The notes: generated from the sequence alone by a model not told the origin. A stretch of DNA of 64,000 nt from Teredinibacter waterburyi (GCF_001922985.1 NZ_MRUH01000164.1:124001-188000); one strand, 5' to 3'; shown: positions 1-10,111, numbered from the stretch's first letter. Made by a program: numbers and translations.

Positions 1-27
1 GCTGCCTGTCGATGACCAATTAACCGC

Positions 28-471
28 TTAGCTATTTTGACTGGGCCTACTCGATACCCATTCGTCGAGCATCTTCTGTTCGAGCACATCCCGGTCACGT
101 GCTTCTTCGATGCGATAGCGCGCGACCAAATCTTTTAATGAATTGTGTTTTAAGTGCCGCTTATGCCACTCGTTGCGACAAGCTTCCAGGGTGCGCTCGA
201 CGGCTATGATCTGTTGCTTCTGCCCTTCTAACGCTATTGCAAGCCGCTGTAGAAAACTGCGTGTTTGTACCAGCTGAGCAACGCTACAAGTATTCATTTC
301 AACGCTAAATCGGTTTTCATACTCGCCGTAATAATTTTCAAGTTCGGCAAGCTTAGTTTGTTCCTGCTGTAATTTAGCGCGTACAACCTGCAGTGTATTG
401 GCACTTTCGTCCTCGGCTCGCTGCGCCAGATCAACCACCAACTTCATCCGCGCTGAGCGTAACTGCGCCAC
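28..471 (-). CDS. fliJ: Flagellar export chaperone/stalk protein FliJ
   Basis: A 147-residue, highly charged, mostly helical protein of normal FliJ length. FliJ is the central stalk of the flagellar type III export ATPase; it sits in the FliI hexamer and contacts FlhA and export chaperones. The helical composition (long Lys/Glu/Gln-rich stretches from about residue 15 to 130) and position directly after fliI support the call. The start codon is GTG at 471; it is preferred over the ATG at 447 because it restores the Met-Ala-Gln opening I recall for Pseudomonas-type FliJ proteins. It begins 2 nt after the fliI stop, so it is translationally coupled to fliI. The 27 bases beyond its stop hold no gene. 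Confidence 0.9.
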   Translation of the reverse strand: MAQLRSARMKLVVDLAQRAEDESANTLQVVRAKLQQEQTKLAELENYYGEYENRFSVEMNTCSVAQLVQTRSFLQRLAIALEGQKQQIIAVERTLEACRNEWHKRHLKHNSLKDLVARYRIEEARDRDVLEQKMLDEWVSSRPSQNS

Positions 472-473
472 GC

Positions 474-1925
474 CTAGTGTCTACCGGTTAATGGGCCGCT
501 AGCCGTCGCCTGCGGCTGTGCGGTATTGTTCATATTGGGCTTTGGCTGTATTCCCGCAGTGGACGACTGATTCGTTAAGGTGGGCAAAATTAGCGTTTCG
601 AGCGATGCTAAACTTTCTAAATAGGGCGCAGCTTCTCCAATGTTTTGGCAAACATAATTAACAAGCTCTGGCTTTTTATCGATTGCCATATCGATTTCGG
701 CATCATTACCACGTGCGTAGGCACCAATTGCAATAAGATCTTTATTCGCCTTATAGCGCGCGAGCAGCTGTTTAAATTTTTGCGCCTGCTGCATTTGTGC
801 CGGCGACGACACGTTAGGCATTACGCGACTTATCGATGCCTCCACGTCAATTGCGGGATAAATTCCCTCCTCCGCGAGTTGCCGCGACAACACAATGTGA
901 CCATCTAAAATAGCTCGTGATGCATCCGCTACTGGGTCCTGTAGATCGTCGCCTTCAGTTAACACCGTGTAGAACGCGGTAATTGAACCACCACCTTCGT
1001 CACCATTGCCTGCGCGCTCCACCAAATCGGGAATTTTCGAAAACACCGACGGAGGATAACCCTTAGTTGCTGGCGGCTCGCCAATTGCCAACGATATTTC
1101 CCGCTGCGCCTGTGCGAATCGCGTAAGCGAATCCATTAGTAACAGCACGTCTTTGCCTTGATCGCGAAAATGTTCGGCGATACGAGTGGACAATTGTGCG
1201 GCGCGCAACCGCATAAGTGGCGCTTCATCGGCAGGTGCGGCAACCACTATGGCTTTTTTTAAACCTTCTTCGCCGAGAATATGGTCGACAAATTCTTTAA
1301 CTTCGCGGCCACGTTCACCAATCAAACCTACCACTACAATATCGGCAGTGGTGAACCTCGTCATCATCCCCATTAGTACACTTTTACCAACACCACTACC
1401 AGCAAACAAACCAATACGCTGACCCTTGCCAACGGTTAATAAGCCGTTAATTGCGCGAATACCAACATCCAAAGGCTCGCTAATGGGGTGGCGCTGCAGT
1501 GGGTTTATGACGCTGGGTTCCAAATCAACTTTAGTATCATCGGTTACGGTTCCCTTGCCATCTAACGGTTGACCAAGGCCATTTACAATACGGCCTTTTA
1601 AATGGTCACCCATCGCCAAATTTTTGTGAGACTCTACTGGAATAACGCGCGCGCCGGGGCGCAAACCTTCGACTTTTTGCACCGGCATTAAAAATGTTTT
1701 TTCGTTGTGGAAGCCAACTACTTCAGCTTCTATTTCCTTGTCGCCGCTCACCACTACCCGACACTGGCGACCAACCGACACATTGAGGCCAACAGCTTCA
1801 AGGGTTAGCCCCACCATTCGGGTTAGGCGACCACTGGCATTCACACTGGAGGAAACGAAATCATACTGTCGATACTTTTGCATTCTATCGAGTAACGATG
1901 GTCCAGTGTTGTGTGGAGTCGTCAT
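474..1925 (-). CDS. fliI: Flagellum-specific export ATPase FliI
   Basis: A 483-residue F1-beta-like ATPase that powers or primes flagellar type III secretion. The Walker A loop AGSGVGKS is at about residues 175-182 and the Walker B strand DVLLLMDS around 258-265, followed by the family signature region with [18 protein letters not shown]. The hexamer forms at the cytoplasmic face of the export gate with FliH and FliJ. The last 35 or so residues are a low-complexity Asn/Gln/Thr/Pro tail beyond the conserved C-terminal domain. The ATG overlaps the fliH stop by 4 nt (ATGA). Confidence 0.97.
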   Translation of the reverse strand: MTTPHNTGPSLLDRMQKYRQYDFVSSSVNASGRLTRMVGLTLEAVGLNVSVGRQCRVVVSGDKEIEAEVVGFHNEKTFLMPVQKVEGLRPGARVIPVESHKNLAMGDHLKGRIVNGLGQPLDGKGTVTDDTKVDLEPSVINPLQRHPISEPLDVGIRAINGLLTVGKGQRIGLFAGSGVGKSVLMGMMTRFTTADIVVVGLIGERGREVKEFVDHILGEEGLKKAIVVAAPADEAPLMRLRAAQLSTRIAEHFRDQGKDVLLLMDSLTRFAQAQREISLAIGEPPATKGYPPSVFSKIPDLVERAGNGDEGGGSITAFYTVLTEGDDLQDPVADASRAILDGHIVLSRQLAEEGIYPAIDVEASISRVMPNVSSPAQMQQAQKFKQLLARYKANKDLIAIGAYARGNDAEIDMAIDKKPELVNYVCQNIGEAAPYLESLASLETLILPTLTNQSSTAGIQPKPNMNNTAQPQATASGPLTGRH

Positions 1926-2968
1926 TGTCTTGGCTCAATATCGTGTTGCGATGTGCCTATCGGGTCGATAGGTGAATCAGTTTCCTCGGCAGTGCTGACA
2001 TCATCTGCCTCGCTGGTTTTTTCTGCTGCGCTGGCATTGGCTAGCCTAGTCTCATCGTCATCTTCAACCGATTCGCCGCTGGCAAGGGTATGGTCTTCGG
2101 CAGCGGTACTGTCGGAATTTTTTTCTTCGCGCCAAGATTCAACCTCGGGCAAGGCGTCAGCACTCACATCGCCTTTGTCCGCAACGCGCTGCATATATTC
2201 CTCTAAACGCTCTTCAACCCGATACTCTACCAAGCTATCTCGAGTTTCAATTTTGCAACTACCGTGACTAAGTGTTGCATCAACCTTTACCTGCCAGTCG
2301 CGATCCTCTGCCGGAATATAGTCAGCAACTAATGCCGCATCTTCACTATTAAGATACACAACAATATTGGCCGAACCCTGCGGTAAAGCGCTGAGCGCAC
2401 TGCTAACAATGGTATAAAGCGCGTCGGGGGATTGTTTTAGTTCGCTGGCAATTATTTTCTTCGCGAGGCTCAAAGCCATCTCGACCACAATATTTTCTAT
2501 GCTTTCTTGCTGAGCTTGCATCGGCTCGAACAATTGCTCTGCGATGGCCGCTAGACGACCACTATCGCTCTCTAACTTTGCTTTAGTTTCTTCATAGGCC
2601 TTTTGCTCGCCCAACTTGCGACCTTTTTCTTCCCCTTGCGCTAGGCCTTTTTCCATTCCCTCTTTGAAGCCCTCGCCATAGCCTTCTTGCTGTGCTTGCT
2701 CGACAATTTTTTGGAGCTCGTCCGCGGTTACCGGTTTGGCTTTTACTTTACTGGAAATATCTTCGATGGATTCTACTGAAGGATTTTTTTTCTTATCGCC
2801 GGCTTCACGCCCAGCACTCTTTACGATTTTTCCGCCATTACCCATACGGGGAAGCTGCCAAGCGCTGACAACTTCGTCGCTGCCTAGGCTGTTTGAAGGA
2901 ATACGATTTGGATTTTTTGACGCATCGGTCGATTTTTTACCATCGCCTACTTTCTTTGTATCTATCAT
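1922..2968 (-). CDS. fliH: Flagellar export ATPase regulator FliH, with acidic C-terminal tail
   Basis: A 348-residue FliH, the dimeric regulator that ties FliI to the C ring and export gate. The GxxxG-type glycine repeats typical of FliH are visible around residues 95-118 ([21 protein letters not shown] segments), followed by a long helix and the C-terminal HrpE/YscL-like domain ending near residue 275. The protein is longer than the roughly 230-residue enteric protein because of a disordered N-terminal region and a C-terminal tail of about 70 residues rich in Glu, Asp, Ser and Ala. It lies 12 nt downstream of fliG and overlaps fliI by 4 nt. Confidence 0.93.
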   Translation of the reverse strand: MIDTKKVGDGKKSTDASKNPNRIPSNSLGSDEVVSAWQLPRMGNGGKIVKSAGREAGDKKKNPSVESIEDISSKVKAKPVTADELQKIVEQAQQEGYGEGFKEGMEKGLAQGEEKGRKLGEQKAYEETKAKLESDSGRLAAIAEQLFEPMQAQQESIENIVVEMALSLAKKIIASELKQSPDALYTIVSSALSALPQGSANIVVYLNSEDAALVADYIPAEDRDWQVKVDATLSHGSCKIETRDSLVEYRVEERLEEYMQRVADKGDVSADALPEVESWREEKNSDSTAAEDHTLASGESVEDDDETRLANASAAEKTSEADDVSTAEETDSPIDPIGTSQHDIEPRQ

Positions 2969-2980
2969 GTTTAGCTGAAC

Positions 2981-4018
2981 TTACAGCATCTCCTCACCAC
3001 CGCCACCTAATACAATTTCACCGGCGTCAGCCAAACGACGCGCAATGGTTAGAATTTCTTTCTGTGCGCCCTCCACTTCCGATACCTTAACAGGCCCTTT
3101 CGCTTCGAAGTCATCGCGTAGAAGTTCGGCTGCACGTTTAGACATATTGCCGAATATTTTCTCCTGCAACACCTCTTCGGCCCCCTTCAGGGCAAGAATC
3201 AATATGTCTGACGAAACCTCGCGCAATAATGCCTGAATACCACGATCGTCGACGTCGCGAAGATTTTCAAAAACAAACATTAAATCGGCGATTTGTGTAC
3301 CCATGTCTTCGTCGACTTCACGAATAGAATCCATCAACTCGCTACCTATGGAACTATCCAAATTATTAACGATTTCCGCGGCAGTTTTATAACCACCCAT
3401 ATCTTTTGTTTGTGATCCCGCGCTACCGGAAAACTGCTTTTCAAGAATATTGTTAAGTTCCTGCAGTGCTGAGGGCTGCACCGTATCCAACGCCGCAACC
3501 CGCATCAGCACATCTAAGCGAACCTTTTCAGGGAAATAGTTAATAATTTCAGCGGACTGATCTGGGTCTAAATAAGCCAGTACAATGGCTTGAATTTGCG
3601 GGTGTTCATTGCGAATTATATCGGCGACCGAGCGTGCGTCCATCCACTTTAAGGTATCTAAACCGGTGGTATTTCCGCCCAAAAGAATTCTGTCAATCAA
3701 GCCATTGGCTTTATCTTCACCTAAGGCCGTTACCAGCATATTTCGAATATAGCTGTCAGCGCCCATACCCAAGCCTGTTTGGGTGCGCACTTCTTCCATA
3801 AAGTTTGCCAGCACCACTTCAACTTCATATTGCTGGACGTTATTAAGCTGTGCCATTGCCGTACCCAACCGCTGTACTTCTTTAGGCCCCATGTGCTTTA
3901 GAATTTCGGCTGCGCTGTTTTCCCCTAAGGTCATCAATAAAATCGCGGCTTGGTCGACGCGACTTAATTTGACCTCGGGCTTGCCATCTTTACCTACTGG
4001 TTTCTGGGCTGCACTCAT
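2981..4018 (-). CDS. fliG: Flagellar motor switch protein FliG
   Basis: Rotor protein of the switch complex, linking the FliF ring to FliM and taking torque from MotA. The middle-domain EHPQ motif (RNEHPQIQAIVLAYLDP) and the C-terminal charged torque helix (FENLRDVDDRGIQALLREV) are both present. I use the ATG at 4018, which overlaps the fliF stop by 4 nt (ATGA); an in-frame TTG at 4033 would add five residues but would overlap fliF more deeply. At about 345 residues it is close to the usual length. Confidence 0.97.
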   Translation of the reverse strand: MSAAQKPVGKDGKPEVKLSRVDQAAILLMTLGENSAAEILKHMGPKEVQRLGTAMAQLNNVQQYEVEVVLANFMEEVRTQTGLGMGADSYIRNMLVTALGEDKANGLIDRILLGGNTTGLDTLKWMDARSVADIIRNEHPQIQAIVLAYLDPDQSAEIINYFPEKVRLDVLMRVAALDTVQPSALQELNNILEKQFSGSAGSQTKDMGGYKTAAEIVNNLDSSIGSELMDSIREVDEDMGTQIADLMFVFENLRDVDDRGIQALLREVSSDILILALKGAEEVLQEKIFGNMSKRAAELLRDDFEAKGPVKVSEVEGAQKEILTIARRLADAGEIVLGGGGEEML

Positions 4019-5688
4019 TCTTCGTTTATCCAACGTTTAATAACTTGGGCTACTCGGCCGGCATCTTCGGCGACAAGGCCTTTAACAGCGTTTAGTTGCT
4101 GCTCGTAACTCTCCTCCGGATTGGGTAACGCCAGCGCATCACCGCCAGTTAAGGTCACTGTCTCATCAGAGAGCGAGTCAAAAGAATCGATTCCAGCAGC
4201 CTGTAAGGCCGCCATTTCTCTCGCCTCATCATTTTCTTTCGATTTGTTACCCGCGCCAGCCAAGCTCTTTAGAACCGGGCGTAACAGGCCGACCACGAGA
4301 ATGGCAATAATAATTGCCCCAGCAAGATACTTCGCCGCCTGACGAAAGATCTCCTGCTCCCAGATCTGTGGTTCACTCTGCTCGGCCATCTCAGGTAACG
4401 GCATAAAGCGTTCATTCAAAATATTGACACTATCACCACGCACAGCAGAGAAACCTACCGCGTCTCTCACCAGTATAGACAGTCGTTCGATCTCTAGCTC
4501 TGTCCAAGGCTTTAAACTAATTTCACCTGTGGCAGGGTCGACAACTTTTTTGTCATCGACCACTACCGCGACCGTTAAACGACGCAACCGCCCCTTCTCA
4601 TGTTTAGTGTAACTAACGGTACGGTCCAGCTCGTAATTCCGGGTTGCCTGAGATCGGCTATTGGATGGTGTGCCGCCACCTGCGTCAGCATTACCGCGAG
4701 CGGCCACTTCAGGCGCCTGCCCTCCGGCGGGTGGCTGATTAGTTAGTGCCCCAGGAACGCCGCCAGCGCCACCGGCACCTACGCGCTGTTCGTCTACGGT
4801 GTACTCACTGCGAACGGCGGGTAAATCAGGGTTGAACGTTTCCTCTGCTTTTTCAATCTCGGTAAAATCGATATCCGCCGAGACTTCTGTTTTGAAATTA
4901 GCTTGACCAACTACCGGAGATAGCAAACGACGAATACGGAGAACAATATCGTTTTCTACTTTGCGTGAATAATCCAGATGCTGAGCCGCTACCACTAGGC
5001 GCTCATCTTCTACGCCAACCGATAAGAGGTTGCCACGATGATCAACGATAGTAACGTTTTCCACATCCAGCTCGGGAATACTGGCAGCAATAAGGTTGGC
5101 GACACCAGTTATCTGCTTAGGCGTGATCGGACGACCTGGGAATAATTCTAAGAATACCGATGCACTGGGCTCGCGGCCGTCGCGTATAAACACGGTGCGC
5201 TTTGGAATGGCGAGGTGTACGCGCGCGGCTCGCACGCTGCTAATACTGGATATGGTACGCGCCAATTCGCCTTCAAGACCACGGCGGTAGCGAGTTGCCT
5301 CCATAAATTGGCTGGTGCCGAGTGGCTGTTCTTGGTCTAGCAATTCATAACCTAGCGTCTTGTCGCCCTGCACGCCATTTTCGGCAAGCACGATACGCGC
5401 TTTCTGTACTTTATCGATCGGCACGAGCAAAGCCCCAGAAGCGCCGTCAATTTTGTAGGGGATTTCATTAAAATCTAAAATCTGGCCCACTTCGGCAGAG
5501 TCCAAACGGTCTAAGCTGCCATAGAGCGGCTTGTAGTCTTCACCTTGGCTCCAAAGTACTACCGCAAAGCCAATTGCCACACTCGCGGCCAAGCCAATCA
5601 TCAAGCCCGCTTGCCGTACAATATTCAGGTTGTTAAACCCTTCAATCAGGTCGCTTGTACCGCCATCTGCCGCTAAAGAATTTGCCAT
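4015..5688 (-). CDS. fliF: Flagellar MS-ring protein FliF
   Basis: A 557-residue inner-membrane ring protein on which the basal body assembles. It has an N-terminal membrane segment around residues 27-47 (AGLMIGLAASVAIGFAVVLW), two ring-building periplasmic domains, a Gly/Ala/Pro-rich flexible region near 300-350, and a second membrane segment around 455-475 (AAKYLAGAIIIAILVVGLL). The cytoplasmic C-terminus ends in the FliG-binding helix (AQVIKRWINEE). The ATG at 5688 has a GAGA purine stretch about 6 nt upstream. It lies downstream of fliE and leads the fliFGHIJ block. Confidence 0.97.
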   Translation of the reverse strand: MANSLAADGGTSDLIEGFNNLNIVRQAGLMIGLAASVAIGFAVVLWSQGEDYKPLYGSLDRLDSAEVGQILDFNEIPYKIDGASGALLVPIDKVQKARIVLAENGVQGDKTLGYELLDQEQPLGTSQFMEATRYRRGLEGELARTISSISSVRAARVHLAIPKRTVFIRDGREPSASVFLELFPGRPITPKQITGVANLIAASIPELDVENVTIVDHRGNLLSVGVEDERLVVAAQHLDYSRKVENDIVLRIRRLLSPVVGQANFKTEVSADIDFTEIEKAEETFNPDLPAVRSEYTVDEQRVGAGGAGGVPGALTNQPPAGGQAPEVAARGNADAGGGTPSNSRSQATRNYELDRTVSYTKHEKGRLRRLTVAVVVDDKKVVDPATGEISLKPWTELEIERLSILVRDAVGFSAVRGDSVNILNERFMPLPEMAEQSEPQIWEQEIFRQAAKYLAGAIIIAILVVGLLRPVLKSLAGAGNKSKENDEAREMAALQAAGIDSFDSLSDETVTLTGGDALALPNPEESYEQQLNAVKGLVAEDAGRVAQVIKRWINEE

Positions 5689-5801
5689 GTTTTTTCTCGA
5701 ATAATCTCAGTCTTAGGAAGGTGTTGCCGGTAGTTTTGTACGCTAACTTTGTATAGATGAGCTGCGCCCTCGCGACTGCTCAAGATTAGTCTAACCAATG
5801 G

Positions 5802-6170
5802 TTAAATTGGCATGTTCATAACATCTCGATAGGCTTCGACGAGTTTGTTTCTGACCTGCACCATTGCATCGAAGGCAACACCCGCTTTTTGCGATGCAAT
5901 CATCACGTCAGTCACATCAACATTTGGATCACCCTGAATATAAGCGGCGCTCATAGAGCTGGAGGTTTGTTGAACCTCGTTCACTTTACCCACGGCTTGC
6001 TGTAGCAAGTCGCCAAATGCTGGGCCGTTGACTTTTGCTCCCGGCTGCAGCCCAGTGTTGCCGTTAACACGATCGGCTGCGGCCATGCCGCCCGCACCAA
6101 ATGCATTGGTTTGCTGTTTGAGTGAACGCATTTCTAGGAGTAAACGGTTGATGTCCATTCGATCTGTCAT
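5802..6170 (-). CDS. fliE: Flagellar hook-basal body complex protein FliE
   Basis: A 122-residue junction protein that connects the MS ring and export gate to the proximal rod. The conserved C-terminal half is plain, with the stretch [19 protein letters not shown] and the ending [17 protein letters not shown] typical of FliE. The N-terminal 50 residues are variable, with a Gly/Ala-rich part. It is the first gene of the fliEFGHIJ run, 113 nt before fliF. A sigma-54-like site lies about 70-85 nt upstream, in line with FleQ/sigma-54 control of fliE in Pseudomonas. Confidence 0.96.
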   Translation of the reverse strand: MTDRMDINRLLLEMRSLKQQTNAFGAGGMAAADRVNGNTGLQPGAKVNGPAFGDLLQQAVGKVNEVQQTSSSMSAAYIQGDPNVDVTDVMIASQKAGVAFDAMVQVRNKLVEAYRDVMNMPI

Positions 6171-6237
6171 TTTTTCGTCCGCCTGGAATTCTTCTGCCTG
6201 TCAAAATTATGCCGGATTACCCGTTGGTAACTAGATT

Positions 6238-6253
6238 TGCACAAAGTGGGCCA
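6238..6253 (-). promoter_or_regulatory. Sigma-54 (RpoN)-like promoter of fliE
   Basis: On the minus strand the site reads TGGCCC-ACTTT-GTGCA. The essential GG and GC dinucleotides are separated by exactly 10 nt, as in the TGGCAC-N5-TTGCA consensus. Matches outside the core are imperfect, so this is weaker than the fleS, flgB and flgF sites. It is correctly placed about 70 nt upstream of fliE. Confidence 0.6.
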
Positions 6254-6599
6254 GAAACTGCCGCGCACTTTAAAAGAGGTGAAACCTTGCCGATACACTG
6301 CTGCGATGTTGCCAAACGCCAAAGCCGTGCACGCCAAACGTTAGGCGCTTTTATGAACACAATTATCAGGCAACTATCACGAGGCAATAATTAAGCGTAA
6401 GTTATAGAAAAAGTTACTTAGAAAAGTCCTAAGGAAAAAACCGCAAGGACAAACAGTTGGCTGATGCGGCGCGGGTGACCAAGGATGTTGTTGTTTATCT
6501 GAGAGAAAATAAAATCAGTGAGGGGATGAAGCGGGAGTAAAACCCATAGATAAGAAAGCGTAATAAAACAGAAACAAGCTATCGCTTAGAAATAGAAAG

Positions 6600-6636
6600 C
6601 TAAAAAGCCAAGAAGAAGCTCTTCTAGGCTTTTTAG
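6600..6636. terminator. Probable bidirectional intrinsic terminator
   Basis: A 10-bp perfect stem (CTAAAAAGCC with GGCTTTTTAG) encloses a 17-nt AAGAAG/CTTCT-rich loop that can pair further. The plus strand is followed by TTTTCTTT; the minus strand ends its stem in TTTTTAG followed by CTTTCTATTT. It probably ends the transcript of the small gene at 6714-6908. Confidence 0.7.
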
Positions 6637-6713
6637 TTTTCTTTACATGCAGTTGCTTTACATAAATATCTATAAAGCTGTATGGAAATAGAGTTCGTTA
6701 AAAATATTGCTAC

Positions 6714-6908
6714 TTAGATATCAAAATCAAATTCCTGAGTTTCGCGAAGAAGTCTCATTTCTTCAATTTTGTCTTCCAATCGGCGGCGCGCATCTAGGGA
6801 TAAACCGTCCGATTTAAATTGCTGTTCACCATCGAGCTCGTGTTCAATGGCACCTTCAAGTACAACGTTATTCAGTTCAGAAGAACGATCGATAACCTCA
6901 ACACCCAT
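6714..6908 (-). CDS. Small PA3496-like conserved protein
   Basis: A 64-residue acidic protein with an ending (LDARRRLEDKIEEMRLLRETQEFDFDI in part) that resembles the small gammaproteobacterial family called PA3496-like putative envelope integrity proteins; the Arg-rich helix followed by a DFD-type terminus is the recognisable part. Function is not established here. I chose the ATG at 6908 because GGAG stands 8 nt before it; an in-frame extension to 7019 reads an implausible N-terminus. It is followed by a strong terminator and appears monocistronic. Confidence 0.65.
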   Translation of the reverse strand: MGVEVIDRSSELNNVVLEGAIEHELDGEQQFKSDGLSLDARRRLEDKIEEMRLLRETQEFDFDI

Positions 6909-7212
6909 AATCAATACTCCGCAGGCAGTGCGATTAAAAAAGGAATTAGGAACAACACGCCGAAAGCGAATCCGGCTACTGGGATATCCTCCGTCTACTC
7001 TATGACAAATGAATGACACTCACCAAAATACTGCAAAATTTCTAGTTCACTTAAAGTGTAATATAAGCTCACTATTTTTGGCGCCGTTTGAGCGGATAAT
7101 ACCAAAAGTTTTTAAAAAGGGAATACTTTTTTTGATCTGTAAAACTGGTATCGATAGCCAAAAGATATTAAGAGCATTGTTCTGGGCAAAACTTATAGCA
7201 AAAAGCAATTAT

Positions 7213-8763
7213 CTACACCGTTGCTGGCGATAGGCTATAGCCTTCATCGCGCAGGCGAGCAAGTTTATAACGCAGAGTTCGCGGACTTATACCTAAACGC
7301 TCAGCGGTGTTTTTCTTGCTGCCATTTTCCTGGCGTAGTGTCTGTAAAATGATTTCAAACTCTCGTTTTTTTAGATCTTTATCTAACTGCGGGGCACCGG
7401 TTTGAGCTGAATCTCCCGCAGCAGGCGCCAACGAACCGGTATGACTATAGGCAAGATTGTCACGCCCGTCAGACCCTCTCTGAGAATAATAGGCGTCGGT
7501 TTGGAGGTGTGCGCCGCTGTCGGTACTGGCAGCTTGTACCTGTCCCAATATACTGGCTTGGGTAATGTCGGCAACCGCTTGCATCAGTGAAGGCTTCTCA
7601 CTGTATTGATTGCCAATATCCAAGCCTAAGTCGCGGGCACCAATGGTATGCCCAGTTTGTAAGATAAGCGCGCGCTGCATCACATTGTCCAGCTCGCGGA
7701 CATTACCAGGCCATGGGTAATGTAACATTAACTGCTCGGCGTCTCGGCCAAGACGAACACCGGCGCGATGCTGTTTGCTGGCGTGACGGGCAAGCAGAGA
7801 TTCCGCTAAGGGTAAAATATCGTCTTTACGATCACGTAGCGGTGCCCACTGTAATGGCAACACACTCAAACGAAAATACAAATCCTCACGAAACTTACCC
7901 GCCATCACCTGCTCGCGCATATTGCGGTTAGAGGTGGCTATGACGCGTACATCTAGCGGGATACTCTTGCGACCACCCAATCGCTCTACCTCACGCTCCT
8001 GTAAAACGCGTAACAGTTTGGCTTGCAAACTCATATCCATTTCAGAAATTTCGTCTAGCAATATAGTGCCGCCATTGGCTTGTTCGAATTTACCTGGAGC
8101 CGAATGGTAGGCTCCGGTATAGGCGCCCTTCTCATGACCAAACAGCATAGCTTCCAACATGTTTTCTGGAATTGCTGCACAGTTAATTGCAATAAACGGC
8201 TGCCCCGCGCGTGGCGAATGTTGATGAATATATTTTGCTAACACCTCTTTACCTGTGCCTGACTCACCGACTAATAAGACGGTCGAATCCGATTGCGCTA
8301 CACGCTGTGCCAAGTGCAACAACTCGCGGCTCGATGCGGCCTCGGCGATTGGTTCATCACTACGCAATACGCCGCGACCGATAAACCTATTGACGGTTTC
8401 GATTAACAACTTCGGTTCGAAAGGTTTGACTAGGTAATCGGCAGCTCCATTACGCATTGCATCGACGGAATCACCAATGCTCGCATAGGCGGTGATAAGT
8501 AACACGGGGATTTGTGGATAGTTCTGTTTTACCTGCTGTAACAAGTCATGGCCACTCAGTGCGCCCATATTGACATCGGATACAATCATCTCAAACTGTC
8601 CGCCGGCAGCCAAAAGCTCCAGCGCAAGTTCAGCACTGGCCGCGTCCTCAACGGAGAACCCTTCAAGGGCCAAGGTATCGACAAGGGCTTGGCGCAAGTC
8701 GGTATCATCCTCAACAACCAAAACTCTGGCGGCTTGCTGCAAGCTAGTTGCGTGACTACTCAT
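7213..8763 (-). CDS. fleR: Sigma-54-dependent flagellar response regulator FleR
   Basis: A 516-residue NtrC-type activator, partner of FleS, expected to switch on the later class of flagellar genes. It has an N-terminal receiver domain with the acidic pocket VVEDD and phospho-acceptor Asp at about residue 63 (VSDVNM), an AAA+ domain with Walker A GESGTGKE at 166-173 and the sigma-54 contact loop GAYTGA at 213-218 (Tyr in place of the more common Phe), a variable linker, and a Fis-type HTH at the C-terminus (NTAERLGISPRTLRYKL). The ATG at 8763 has GGAGAG upstream and overlaps the fleS stop by 8 nt; an upstream in-frame start at 8874 would lie inside fleS. Confidence 0.95.
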   Translation of the reverse strand: MSSHATSLQQAARVLVVEDDTDLRQALVDTLALEGFSVEDAASAELALELLAAGGQFEMIVSDVNMGALSGHDLLQQVKQNYPQIPVLLITAYASIGDSVDAMRNGAADYLVKPFEPKLLIETVNRFIGRGVLRSDEPIAEAASSRELLHLAQRVAQSDSTVLLVGESGTGKEVLAKYIHQHSPRAGQPFIAINCAAIPENMLEAMLFGHEKGAYTGAYHSAPGKFEQANGGTILLDEISEMDMSLQAKLLRVLQEREVERLGGRKSIPLDVRVIATSNRNMREQVMAGKFREDLYFRLSVLPLQWAPLRDRKDDILPLAESLLARHASKQHRAGVRLGRDAEQLMLHYPWPGNVRELDNVMQRALILQTGHTIGARDLGLDIGNQYSEKPSLMQAVADITQASILGQVQAASTDSGAHLQTDAYYSQRGSDGRDNLAYSHTGSLAPAAGDSAQTGAPQLDKDLKKREFEIILQTLRQENGSKKNTAERLGISPRTLRYKLARLRDEGYSLSPATV

Positions 8764-10039
8764 AGTGCTCTCCACTTTGATCAGACGTCGGCTGAGCGAT
8801 TTCGATTTTATCGGAATGGATGGGAATACAAATACGGGCAAGGGTTCCGCGGCCTGGCTCAGAAAGAATTTCAAAATAGCCGCCGTGCGCCCTGGCTACA
8901 GACTGAACGACGGCTAATCCCAAACCGGTTCCCTGAGCCTTGGTGGTCATAAACAGATCGGTAACCTTGGCGAGCTGAGATGCTTCTATACCAGGCCCTC
9001 GATCAATTACCGCGATGGTTAATAGTTGTTCGCCGCGTCTGTTGGTTTCTCGCCTAAACCGCAATATTAAGGTGTAGGGTTCGCCACTGGCTTGCAGGGC
9101 GTTATTCACCAGATTCATTAAAGCGCTTACAAGTGCATCGCGATGACATCTAAGTGTTAGCTCTTCACAGTCGTTTTGCCAATGGGCTTCGCCGTCTTGG
9201 CTGTTTAGCGGCACTTCCGCCGCCTCTTTTAAACTGTCTTCGAGCTCTTGAACACTAACCAACTCATTTAATGGCAACTCGCTTTTTACAAATAACATCA
9301 TGTCGCGTACCTGGCGTTCCATGTGCTGTAAGCGGCTCAATAACTTTTGTGAAAATTGTGAGCGCGTGGCCGGCTCTAATTTTGATTCACACAAATGCCC
9401 CGCATATAAAATTGCGGTCGACAGTGGTGTGCGGATTTGATGTGCGAGCGCGGAAACCATTTTGCCCATCGCCGATAATCGCTCTGAGCGACTGACGCAC
9501 TGCTGTAAACGACGTGTCTCGGTTTGATCGGTAAGCAGAATAATTTGACCGTCGACAGAACTCTGTGCAGCACTATCAGCTGTACTCATCAGCGAGCTGG
9601 TAGCAATACTAATACGACGACCAGAACGCGTAGAAACTTCTAAACCATCATCGTTACGCGGGGCGAAGCACTCGCCAATAACCTTGCGCCAAAGACGCCC
9701 CTGCAAGGGGGTTTCCAAAAGGCTATCGGCAGCAGGGTTAGCCTCAACGATAATGCCTTTAGAGTCCAAAACAATTACACCGCCGGGCAGAAAATCCAGC
9801 AATGCCTGCATCCTCGTAGCCAGCTCTGCATTCCTTTTATGCTCTTGCTCTTTTTCCGCCGAGACTTCATCAAGCTCCTTCGTTAACACCGAGAGCCTAT
9901 TTTCAAGCAAGTGATAGGACTGGCTTAACTGCGCCGAGGTTTCATTGAAAAACGTGACCGCGGAATTAAGCGCTGCAGGCGGTACGTCTACTGGAGTTTT
10001 AGTTTCTATCGAAGAAGGCATATAGGCATTTCTAACCAA
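8756..10039 (-). CDS. fleS: Flagellar sensor histidine kinase FleS
   Basis: A 427-residue soluble kinase without membrane segments. It has an N-terminal coiled coil (about 40-75), a PAS domain (about 75-185), a HisKA domain with phospho-acceptor His at about residue 200 (SALAHQIRTPLS), and a HATPase_c domain with N box NLVNNALQAS and G boxes DRGPGI and GTGLGLAVV. It phosphorylates FleR, encoded next with an 8-nt overlap. The start taken is TTG at 10039, which has AGGAG about 10 nt upstream; the ATG at 10021 is the alternative and has no comparable site. Confidence 0.94.
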   Translation of the reverse strand: MVRNAYMPSSIETKTPVDVPPAALNSAVTFFNETSAQLSQSYHLLENRLSVLTKELDEVSAEKEQEHKRNAELATRMQALLDFLPGGVIVLDSKGIIVEANPAADSLLETPLQGRLWRKVIGECFAPRNDDGLEVSTRSGRRISIATSSLMSTADSAAQSSVDGQIILLTDQTETRRLQQCVSRSERLSAMGKMVSALAHQIRTPLSTAILYAGHLCESKLEPATRSQFSQKLLSRLQHMERQVRDMMLFVKSELPLNELVSVQELEDSLKEAAEVPLNSQDGEAHWQNDCEELTLRCHRDALVSALMNLVNNALQASGEPYTLILRFRRETNRRGEQLLTIAVIDRGPGIEASQLAKVTDLFMTTKAQGTGLGLAVVQSVARAHGGYFEILSEPGRGTLARICIPIHSDKIEIAQPTSDQSGEHYE

Positions 10040-10094
10040 CGTGGTTGATCTCCTGACGGTTAACTGTCGCAGTTGGCGACTTTAGGAGAGTCAT

Positions 10095-10111
10095 TGCAAT
10101 CGCAATGCCAA
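10095..10111 (-). promoter_or_regulatory. Sigma-54 promoter of fleSR
   Basis: On the minus strand: TGGCAT-TGCGA-TTGCA, one mismatch to TGGCAC-N5-TTGCA with correct GG-N10-GC spacing, about 60 nt before fleS. A perfect inverted repeat CATTGC-AATC-GCAATG (10092-10107) overlaps both promoter elements. FleQ/sigma-54 control of fleSR is known in Pseudomonas. Confidence 0.82.

Larger units (their letters stand above)
6171..6713. other. Intergenic region upstream of fliE
   Basis: These 543 bases carry no gene I can support. They contain the candidate fliE sigma-54 site at 6238-6253 and the strong hairpin at 6600-6636. The rest is A-rich with no further recognised element. A 61-codon plus-strand ORF (6209-6394) lacks a recognisable ribosome-binding site and protein-like composition. 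Confidence 0.6.

Noticed and set aside
6209-6394. 61-codon plus-strand ORF upstream of fliE
   Set aside because: No ribosome-binding site, overlaps the fliE promoter region and resembles random translation.
8548-8952. A 134-codon plus-strand ORF across the fleR-fleS junction
   Set aside because: Antisense to two well-supported overlapping genes and without protein-like motifs.
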